From contig JAUJLZ010000060.1 in the NCBI GenBank assembly GCA_030447125.1, positions 1-9,287 of the forward strand: DNA of 9,287 nt. The letters are read 5' to 3'. The notes beneath the pieces were generated by a model. The model saw only the letters and a list, made by a program, of their open reading frames with translations. It searched no databases and was not told where the DNA came from. Positions 1 to 4,656 of the stretch are shown here, piece after piece. The translations under genes were made by a program, and so were the position numbers. The first letter of the stretch is position 1. Each line of letters opens with the position of its first letter. The stretch comes from Acidimicrobiales bacterium. GTDB lineage: Bacteria; Actinomycetota; Acidimicrobiia; Acidimicrobiales; CADCSY01.

Positions 1-40
1 GTGAGATCCCGGGCGGCCGTGGAGCCTGGGGCGATGGCAG

Positions 41-595
41 TCATCGGCTCAGGCCGGGGTTCCCGGTAGACATCCGCGCCGTCGGGAGCTGGTCGAGCTG
101 CTGGCTCATGCGCGCAGCCTCCGACCCCGGACGAAAGGGCGACACCGCCGCCGGCGCCACCGCCCCGGCCTGCCCGAGTGCCTCGAGGTGGGCGCTCAGC
201 AGGTGCTCGTGCCGGTCGACGCACCACTGCGGAACCCGGTCGAGGTGCCGCTGGGACAAGGGCGGGGCCTCCGTGAACACGTCGAGCGTGCCCGCCCCCG
301 ACCAGGCGGCGAACCGGAACCGCACGATCCGATCCACGGTCCGAGCGATGGGGCTGTGGCGGCCGTCCCCACGCCCGAGCCCGAGCTGGGCGCCGAGCTC
401 GCCGACATCGACCTCGGCCGGCGTCGCTTCGCGCCACAGCCAGGGGATCCGGCGCAGTAGCAGTACGGAGCTGGGCCCGAGCACGGGCGTCCAGCACTGC
501 TCGATGTAGGGGTGGTCGAGAGGGAAGCCCGCCCGGTGCACCTCAAGCTTGGGATGCGGGGCCGGATGGACCTCCAGCGATGCCGGCGTCTCCAT
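41..595 (-). CDS. Conserved-looking hypothetical protein, possibly winged-helix-like
   Basis: This 184-residue protein has no function I can name. The core (about residues 38-110) begins LGPSSVLLLRRIPWLW, continues with a stretch containing ELGAQLGLG, and then has SPIARTVDRIVRFRFAAW. That order (a hydrophobic helix, a short LGLG segment, a basic helix, then a beta-like segment ending in VFTEAPPLS) resembles small winged-helix-like hypothetical proteins common in actinobacteria, but this is recollection of a pattern and not a proven match. There is no signal peptide or membrane segment, so it is probably cytoplasmic. The C-terminal 40 residues are Ala/Pro-rich and look disordered. The ATG at 593-595 has only a weak G-rich element upstream. 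The gene is transcribed away from the sigma-like gene and shares its 297-bp upstream region, so the two may be co-controlled. The remaining 40 bases to the window edge show nothing recognisable. Confidence 0.6.
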   Translation of the reverse strand: METPASLEVHPAPHPKLEVHRAGFPLDHPYIEQCWTPVLGPSSVLLLRRIPWLWREATPAEVDVGELGAQLGLGRGDGRHSPIARTVDRIVRFRFAAWSGAGTLDVFTEAPPLSQRHLDRVPQWCVDRHEHLLSAHLEALGQAGAVAPAAVSPFRPGSEAARMSQQLDQLPTARMSTGNPGLSR

Positions 596-671
596 GCCCC
601 ACTAGGCCGCGCAGCGCCCGGAAGTCTCGCGGGGGATCCGACCACCCCCTACGAATCCCGTGCTCGCGGCG

Positions 672-705
672 GTATTCGGGACACTTTCAGCCGTATCCGG
701 GACGC
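672..705. repeat. Imperfect 13-bp direct repeat with 21-bp period
   Basis: GTATTCGGGACAC at 672-684 recurs as GTATCCGGGACGC at 693-705 (11 of 13 bases identical). The period is 21 bp, close to two helical turns, so two protein subunits could bind on the same face of the DNA. It lies in the divergent control region and leads directly into the GGAAC repeats. No protein partner can be assigned. Confidence 0.45.
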
Positions 706-729
706 CAACGGGAACGCAAACCGGAAACC
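701..729. repeat. GGAAC repeat, copy A
   Basis: Copy A reads GACGCCAAC, then GGGAACGC, then two variable bases, then ACCGGAAACC. Positions 709-729 match 828-848 at 19 of 21 bases, and the leading GACGCCAAC at 701-709 is identical to 808-816. It is one of two clusters of GGAAC/GGAAAC motifs in the divergent region. GGAAC is the classic -35 core of ECF-type sigma promoters, but no matching -10 element was found at the right distance, so operator or binding-site use is equally possible. Confidence 0.55.
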
Positions 730-807
730 TCCATCGCACAATCCCTGCATGACGCAACGCCAGGTCCGGTTCCCGCAGCAGGTTCCCCCGCAGAAATTGC
801 ACAAACG

Positions 808-848
808 GACGCCAACCGGAACGCCACCGGGAACGCCGACCGGAAACC
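808..848. repeat. GGAAC repeat, copy B with internal tandem unit
   Basis: Copy B begins with the same GACGCCAAC as copy A but carries an extra unit. CCGGAACGCCA (816-826), CCGGGAACGCCGA (827-839) and CCGGAAACC (840-848) stand in tandem, giving three related units of about 11-13 bp. It ends 10 bp before the inverted repeat that overlaps the ribosome-binding site of the next gene. The arrangement resembles reiterated regulator binding sites. Between the copies, GGTTCCCGCAG (768-778) and GGTTCCCCCGCAG (781-793) carry the same core inverted. Confidence 0.5.
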
Positions 849-858
849 GCTGGCCGAC

Positions 859-887
859 CCTCCTCGTGCCAATCCGACACGAGGAGG
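859..887 (+). promoter_or_regulatory. Perfect inverted repeat enclosing the Shine-Dalgarno site
   Basis: CCTCCTCGTG (859-868) and CACGAGGAGG (878-887) are perfect inverted complements, 10 bp each, separated by the 9-base loop CCAATCCGA. The right arm contains GAGGAGG (881-887), the Shine-Dalgarno sequence of the ATG at 893 with a 5-base spacer. In RNA the whole ribosome-binding site would be paired in a GC-rich stem. This would hold translation down unless the stem is melted or bound. As DNA it could instead be a dimeric repressor operator. The pairing is read directly from the sequence; the role is inferred. Confidence 0.6.
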
Positions 888-892
888 ACGAC

Positions 893-1582
893 ATGCTGCG
901 AACCACCGAAGCGCTCGACCGCGAGTGGCGGGCCGAGCACGAGCACTCCGCCGCCGGCGCGGCGGCCCTGGCTCGATGGAGGCGGGCCGAGCCGGCGCTG
1001 CAGGGACTCGGCGACCTCGGCGAGGTCCTCGCCCAGCGCCGCGACACCGACCGCAGCTCGGCCGTCCTTGCCGCCCTCGCTCGGCTTGCACCCACCGAGC
1101 AGCTGGCGGCCCGGACCCTCCTCCAGGCGCTCCTTCCCGGGCTGGTTCACATGGCGCTGCGTCGGTTCGCCGACGACCCCAACGCCCTCGAGGAGATCAC
1201 CGCCATCGCCTGGGACCGGATCCGAACCTACCCACCGGACCGGCCTGGGGCCGTCGCCGCCAACGTCATCGTCGACGTCCGCAAGCGCTACCAGGCCCAC
1301 CGGGCCGCCACCTCGTCGCAGCGGCTCCCCGTGGCGGGTCCCGGGAGCGCCCCGTCGGCGGAGGACGTCGCCCTCTCGCGGTTGACCATCGACGAGCTCG
1401 TCGCCGCGGCTCGCAAAGGGTTCATCAGCGACAACGCGCTGCGCCTGATCCTGCAAACCCGGATCGAGGACATCCCGCTCCGGCAGGTCGCGGCCGAGCG
1501 CGACGAGGACGAGCACGCCCTCACCTGCGTCCGATGGCGCGCCGAGCGGCGGCTCCGTCGGCGGCTGGCGGCGGTCGCATGA
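893..1582 (+). CDS. Sigma-70-family-like protein (divergent)
   Basis: This is a 229-residue cytoplasmic protein. Residues about 70-137 (containing LLPGLVHMALRRF, the acidic DDPNALEEITAIAWDRI, and VAANVIVDVRKRY) resemble the helical region 2 of small sigma factors. Residues about 165-225 resemble a C-terminal helix-turn-helix: SDNALRLILQTRIEDIPL, then RQVAAERDEDEHAL, then a very basic helix RAERRLRRRL, much like region 4. The family call is inferred from this pattern; promoter-binding residues are not clearly conserved. The reading frame is open back to 512, but the ATG at 893 has a near-perfect Shine-Dalgarno site (GAGGAGG, 5-base spacing), and upstream codons lie in the non-coding repeat region. 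It stands first in line before the secreted-protein and tad genes, separated by 66 bp, so it could control them. A different actinobacterial DNA-binding regulator is the main alternative. Confidence 0.6.
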   Translation: MLRTTEALDREWRAEHEHSAAGAAALARWRRAEPALQGLGDLGEVLAQRRDTDRSSAVLAALARLAPTEQLAARTLLQALLPGLVHMALRRFADDPNALEEITAIAWDRIRTYPPDRPGAVAANVIVDVRKRYQAHRAATSSQRLPVAGPGSAPSAEDVALSRLTIDELVAAARKGFISDNALRLILQTRIEDIPLRQVAAERDEDEHALTCVRWRAERRLRRRLAAVA

Positions 1583-1606
1583 GCCCGCCCACGCGAAGGG
1601 CTATAC

Positions 1607-1637
1607 ACCGTACGTGGGACGCGGTACCGTACCGTTC
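1607..1637. promoter_or_regulatory. Reiterated ACCGTAC elements, possible operator or promoter region
   Basis: ACCGTAC occurs at 1607-1613 and 1626-1632, and ACCGTTC at 1631-1637. The palindrome CGGTACCG covers 1622-1629. A TATACA sequence at 1602-1607 could be a -10 element, but no good -35 element precedes it. The cluster fills the 66-bp spacer between the sigma-like gene and the small ORF, and is the only visible place for a promoter that could separate the downstream block from the sigma-like gene. Confidence 0.3.
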
Positions 1638-1648
1638 GGAGGCCAGCG

Positions 1649-1819
1649 ATGACCTCCCGGTCTCGCCAGCCCGACCGCAACGGGCTGGCCGACATCGCAG
1701 ACGGATCGCACGGTCGGCGGGTCGAGCTCCAGGTCCCAGCTCTCCAAATCCCCGCCCCGGCACGATCCCATGGGACGTGCGCCTCCGATGGCGCCGGGGA
1801 AGGAGCGCCGTGTCTCTGA
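1649..1819 (+). CDS. Possible small protein, 56 residues
   Basis: The ATG at 1649 is preceded by GGAGG (1638-1642) with an ideal 6-base spacer, and the frame runs to TGA at 1817-1819. The product begins MTSRSRQPDRNGLADIADG and continues HGRRVELQVPALQIP; the tail is Gly/Ala/Pro-rich. No signal peptide, membrane segment or known domain is visible. It ends 10 bases inside the lipoprotein gene, whose GTG lies at 1810, so its translation could deliver ribosomes to that start. About 42 of 56 codons end in G or C, which fits coding DNA of this GC content but is lower than I would expect for the pilus genes. A competing frame is also open here, so the evidence is mainly the ribosome-binding site and the overlap. 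It may be a leader peptide, a small regulatory protein or not a gene. Confidence 0.4.
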   Translation: MTSRSRQPDRNGLADIADGSHGRRVELQVPALQIPAPARSHGTCASDGAGEGAPCL

Positions 1820-2424
1820 CCGGGCGACACAGCAGGTCGCTCCCGGGCGTTCCGATTCGGATGTGGTCGGTCACTGCCGCCCTCGTGCTCGTCCTCGCGG
1901 CGGCGGGCTGCTCGAACGACGGCGAAGCCCTGCCGGGTACGACGACCACCACCCGCCCGACGACTACGACGACCACCGAGCCGGAGCAGACGGCCGAAGA
2001 AGAGGCCGTCGAGCGCTACCTCGCGTTCTGGGACGCCCGGTTCGAAGCGAACACTGAGCCGGTGAACCCCGACCACCCCGGGCTGCGGGAGTCCGCAGAC
2101 GAGGATCAGCTCGCGCAAGTTGTTCTGGAGACGACTCAGCGACGTGACCAAGGGCTCGCGCTTCGAGCGGCGGATGACCCCGTCGCTGAGCACCGCGTGA
2201 AGGTCGTCCGCGTGGATGGTGAGACGGCAACGCTTCAGGACTGCGTCACCGACGACGACGTGGTGTACCGAGTCACTACCGGCGAGGTCGTCAACGACCG
2301 GGTTGGAACTCGGAACGTCGAGGCCACGATGCGCCGAATCGACGGCGTGTGGAAGCTCGTGCACACGCGAGTAGTTCAGACGTGGGAGGGGGTGGCGGGG
2401 TGCGCACAATCTCCGGACTTCTGA
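1810..2424 (+). CDS. Secreted lipoprotein with Thr-rich linker, NTF2-like C-terminal domain
   Basis: This is a 204-residue predicted lipoprotein. The N terminus has arginines (R6, R9, R17), a hydrophobic core WSVTAALVLVLAA and a lipobox ending AAGC, with Cys34 as the lipid-modified residue. A Thr/Pro linker (residues 44-56) then tethers the domain away from the membrane. The remainder (about 62-204) starts AEEEAVERYLAFWDARFEA and ends with the pattern VEATMRRIDGVWKLVHTRVV, typical of NTF2-like/SnoaL-fold lipoproteins seen in actinobacteria. No catalytic residues can be named. The GTG at 1810 is chosen because GGGGAAGGAG (1796-1805) lies 4 bases upstream and it gives a full signal peptide; ATG at 1861 would remove the basic n-region. 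The gene overlaps the small ORF upstream and the secreted-protein gene downstream, so it probably belongs to the pilus operon as an envelope accessory. Confidence 0.75.
   Translation: MSLTGRHSRSLPGVPIRMWSVTAALVLVLAAAGCSNDGEALPGTTTTTRPTTTTTTEPEQTAEEEAVERYLAFWDARFEANTEPVNPDHPGLRESADEDQLAQVVLETTQRRDQGLALRAADDPVAEHRVKVVRVDGETATLQDCVTDDDVVYRVTTGEVVNDRVGTRNVEATMRRIDGVWKLVHTRVVQTWEGVAGCAQSPDF
1939..1977 (+). repeat. ACG/ACC codon repeat encoding a Thr linker
   Basis: Thirteen codons, eleven of them ACG, ACC or ACT, encode TTTTTRPTTTTTT. The linker directly follows the lipidated N terminus of the lipoprotein. Such low-complexity tracts can vary in length by slippage. Confidence 0.7.
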
Positions 2425-3227
2425 CCGCGCTCGCAGCCTGCGGCGCCAGCTCAGTCGTCCAGGCCACCGTCGCGCTGGCAGATGGCAGCGGCGGGGCGGA
2501 CGGAACCGCTGGCGCCTTCGTCGACGCCAGTGGCGATCCGACAGCCGAGGCCCGTGACGTGGTCCTCACCGGTGGCGGGTCGGGCGGAGGGTCGCAGAGC
2601 AACTGCTTCTGGCGAGTCGTGATCGACGACGACCTCGAGTTCGCCGTCTACGAGCCGGAGGGGACGCGCCAGCATTCCGACACGGGCCGATGGCTCGAGC
2701 AGGTCTGCGACGGCCGGCCGGTCCAGGTCGCTCCGGAGAGCGCGCCAGCGGATCCGAGGCAACTGGCGCTGAGCGCCAGGGAGTCGGTGGCGATCCCTGC
2801 CCCGCCCCTCGCCACGAGCCCGTCGGCCGATCGGGAGCTCTACCCGCAGATGAAGACGTGGCTGTGGGTGGACAACGCCTGGTGGCAGTCGTACTCGGCG
2901 ACGGCATCGGCTGGTGCCGTGTCGTCGACCGTCACCGCTCGCCCGGTCCGATCGGAGTGGAGCATGGGGGACGGTGGCCGCACGGTGTGCTTAGGGCCGG
3001 GGGTCGAGTGGCGCCGGGGCATGAGCGAGGACGCCACCTACTGCTCCTACACGTACCGGCGCTCGTCCGCCGGTGAGCCCGAGGGCACCTTCACCCTCAC
3101 GGTCACCGTCTACTTCGAGGTCGACTGGACCTCGAACCTCGGCGCCGGCGGATCCCTCGGCGCCGTGACTCGGAGCGCCTCCACGCAGGTCCGCGTGGGC
3201 GAGATTCAAGCCGTCAATACCGGATAG
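2400..3227 (+). CDS. Secreted protein of an actinobacterial tad-associated type
   Basis: This is a 275-residue exported protein of unknown biochemical role. The N terminus has R2, a hydrophobic stretch and a signal-peptidase site ALA|DG after residue 27. LAAC at 11-14 resembles a lipobox, but it would leave too short a signal. The mature part carries C69, C103, C197 and C215, enough for two disulfides. Conserved-looking blocks are WLEQVCDGRP (98-107), KTWLWVDNAWW (152-162), EWSMGDGGRTVCLGPG (186-201), YCSYTYRRSS (214-223) and the ending VGEIQAV (266-272). I recall similar proteins near actinobacterial tad loci, sometimes mislabelled ATP/GTP-binding, though no P-loop is present here. The GTG at 2400 has GGGAGGGGG at 2384-2392 (7-base spacing) and sits 25 bases inside the lipoprotein gene, implying translational coupling. 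A surface or pilus-accessory role is inferred. Confidence 0.75.
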   Translation: MRTISGLLTALAACGASSVVQATVALADGSGGADGTAGAFVDASGDPTAEARDVVLTGGGSGGGSQSNCFWRVVIDDDLEFAVYEPEGTRQHSDTGRWLEQVCDGRPVQVAPESAPADPRQLALSARESVAIPAPPLATSPSADRELYPQMKTWLWVDNAWWQSYSATASAGAVSSTVTARPVRSEWSMGDGGRTVCLGPGVEWRRGMSEDATYCSYTYRRSSAGEPEGTFTLTVTVYFEVDWTSNLGAGGSLGAVTRSASTQVRVGEIQAVNTG

Positions 3228-3235
3228 GAGGCGAC

Positions 3236-3904
3236 GTGGCACTGACGACCCCAAGGTTGAGCGGCGACGGCGCCCGCGTACGAACCGACGCGCCGAGCCT
3301 CGAACCCACGCCCCGCCGGGCGCGCCTGCCGGAGATGGCCATCGGCGTGGTCCTGATGGTCGGGTTCTCGCTCGCGGCCGTGCTGTGGCACATGAACGCG
3401 ACGGACAAGGTACCGGCGCTCGCCCTGGCGTCGAACGTCGCCCGCGGGGAGGTCATCGAGCCGGGCGACCTGCGGGTGGTCTACGTCCCGAGTGACGAGC
3501 CGATCGCTCATCTGCCGGGGGCTGCATCCTCCGAGGTGGTTGGCCGCGTCGCCGTGGCGGCCCTCGAGGAAGGGACGCTCCTCACGCGCGGTCACGTGGT
3601 GGCTCGTGCGTCCCTCGGGCCGGACGACGGTGTCATTGGCTTGGCGATGGATCCTGGCCAGTTCCCGGCACCGGGTCTGCTCCCGGGCGATCTGGTCAAC
3701 GTGGTCGGCGGGATGGTCGACGGGCCGTCGCCTCCGGACGCCTCTTCGGCGGTGCTCGCACGTCACGCCGAGGTGTACGCGGTCGAGCAGATCGGGACGC
3801 AGGGCCGGCAGTTCGTGTCCCTGAAGATGCCGGAAGACGTCGCCAACCGGGTGGCGGCAGCCGCAGAGCGGGGGCCGGTCCGGCTGGTGATGGTGGGCCG
3901 ATGA
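3236..3904 (+). CDS. cpaB: CpaB-like SAF-domain pilus assembly protein
   Basis: This is a 222-residue membrane-anchored protein. After a basic, proline-containing cytoplasmic N terminus there is one membrane segment (about 34-52, MAIGVVLMVGFSLAAVLW). An SAF domain follows at about 61-125: VPALALASNVARGEVIEPGDLRVVYVP, later VVGRVAVAALEEGTLLTRG. The tail (130-222) includes LLPGDLVNVVGG and a segment ending PVRLVMVGR, as in CpaB/RcpC proteins. In Gram-negative tad systems this family supports the secretin; here no secretin is present, so the protein probably acts at the outer face of the membrane. It is shorter than typical CpaB. The GTG at 3236 follows TAGGAGG (3225-3231), which overlaps the upstream stop codon. 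The gene end overlaps the next start in ATGA. The symbol is by family resemblance only. Confidence 0.8.
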   Translation: MALTTPRLSGDGARVRTDAPSLEPTPRRARLPEMAIGVVLMVGFSLAAVLWHMNATDKVPALALASNVARGEVIEPGDLRVVYVPSDEPIAHLPGAASSEVVGRVAVAALEEGTLLTRGHVVARASLGPDDGVIGLAMDPGQFPAPGLLPGDLVNVVGGMVDGPSPPDASSAVLARHAEVYAVEQIGTQGRQFVSLKMPEDVANRVAAAAERGPVRLVMVGR

Positions 3905-4656
3905 GCCTCGTCGCCTTCGCGTCGGCGCGCTCGGCGCCCGGGGTCACCACCGTCTCGCTCGCCGTCTCCGCGTGGCTCGAGCGCGGCGTCCTGGTCGAGG
4001 CCGACCCGGATGGTGGCGTGCTCGCGGTGCGCCACCGGCTGGGCCGCGAACCCGGGCTCATCAGTATCGCCGCTGGACACCTGGGGACGACCGAGACCCT
4101 GCTCGACCACGCCCAGCGGCTCCCCGGCGGCCTGCCCGTGGTCGTCGCACCCGAGTCGGCCGAGCGTGCCACTCATCTCTGGCGCACCGCCGGCAGCGCG
4201 CTTGTCCGCGCCCTTGCGGCCCAGGAGGAGCTCGACGTCGTCGTGGATGCAGGCCGGCTCGGACCCACCAGCCCAGCTCTCGCTCTCGTCCCGCACGCCT
4301 CGTTGGTGATCGTTGTCGTCAGGCCGACAGCAGAGCAGTTGATCGCCGCGGCCGATCGGGTGCGATCGCTGGGCGGCCTGAACCGTCACGTTGCGGTGGC
4401 ACTCGTGGGGGACGGACCGTACTCAGCGCGTGACGTCACCGACGAGCTGGGCTGCGACGTCGTCGGTGTCGTCGCCCACGACCCGCGTGCCGCCCACGCC
4501 CTCTCGGCAGGTAGTGGAGGGCGAGGCTTGGCGCGCTCCGCGCTGATGCGCAGTGCTCGAGCGCTCGCCGAGCAGATCGCCCGGCGGACGGGCGTGCCGA
4601 CGACCTCCACTGTCCGGGTTTCGCCCACACCGCTCGTCGAGGAAGCGAAGGCATGA
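3901..4656 (+). CDS. tadZ: TadZ/CpaE-like MinD-family protein with degenerate P-loop
   Basis: This 251-residue protein of the MinD/ParA fold is probably the localisation factor of the pilus machine. The N-terminal beta-strand leads into SARSAPGVTTVSLA, where a deviant Walker A (KGGxGKTT) would stand. The signature lysine is R10 and the P-loop lysine is V15, while G14, T16 and T17 remain. EADPDGG (33-39) and the strand LDVVVDAGRLGPTSPAL keep the fold's switch-like acidic positions. A strand ASLVIVVVRPT and a later VALVGDGPYS fit the same fold. Actinobacterial tad loci often carry GSPGVTT-type versions, so this is probably a family trait and not local decay, but ATP hydrolysis is doubtful. It has no N-terminal receiver domain, unlike CpaE of Caulobacter. 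It overlaps both neighbours by four bases (ATGA at 3901 and 4653), just before the TadA ATPase. Confidence 0.75.
   Translation: MSLVAFASARSAPGVTTVSLAVSAWLERGVLVEADPDGGVLAVRHRLGREPGLISIAAGHLGTTETLLDHAQRLPGGLPVVVAPESAERATHLWRTAGSALVRALAAQEELDVVVDAGRLGPTSPALALVPHASLVIVVVRPTAEQLIAAADRVRSLGGLNRHVAVALVGDGPYSARDVTDELGCDVVGVVAHDPRAAHALSAGSGGRGLARSALMRSARALAEQIARRTGVPTTSTVRVSPTPLVEEAKA

Larger units (their letters stand above)
596..892. promoter_or_regulatory. Divergent intergenic control region
   Basis: This 297-bp stretch separates the start codons of two divergent genes. Plus-strand frames are open through it because of the high GC content, but the repeats inside it are 12-13 bp long and do not keep a reading frame, and the strong Shine-Dalgarno site lies only at its right end. 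It therefore looks non-coding. It is a little richer in A and T than the flanking genes. It holds GGAAC/GGAAAC-type repeats on both strands and a perfect inverted repeat next to the downstream start codon. I could not pick out a convincing -35/-10 pair for either gene. Confidence 0.6.

Noticed and set aside
701..848. Plasmid-type iterons, CRISPR or attachment site
   Set aside because: The repeats are few, imperfect and unevenly spaced, with no replication, cas or integrase gene in the window.
512..892. Upstream extension of the sigma-like reading frame to ATG 512
   Set aside because: It would overlap the divergent gene and cross the repeat region. The repeats do not keep the frame, and the ideal ribosome-binding site is at 881-887, pointing to ATG 893.
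580..1809. Long open frame upstream of the lipoprotein, same frame
   Set aside because: It gives an Arg/Pro/Gly-rich translation typical of a shadow frame in GC-rich DNA and covers the sigma-like gene in another frame. The lipoprotein has its own ribosome-binding site and signal peptide at 1810.
2349..2399. Longer start for the secreted protein
   Set aside because: It would place a hydrophilic Ser/Gly-rich stretch before the signal peptide, whereas GTG 2400 has a strong Shine-Dalgarno site and a normal signal.
2430..2442. Lipobox LAAC in the secreted protein
   Set aside because: Cys14 would leave a 13-residue signal, too short for lipoprotein export; the ALA|DG site after residue 27 gives a normal signal peptide.
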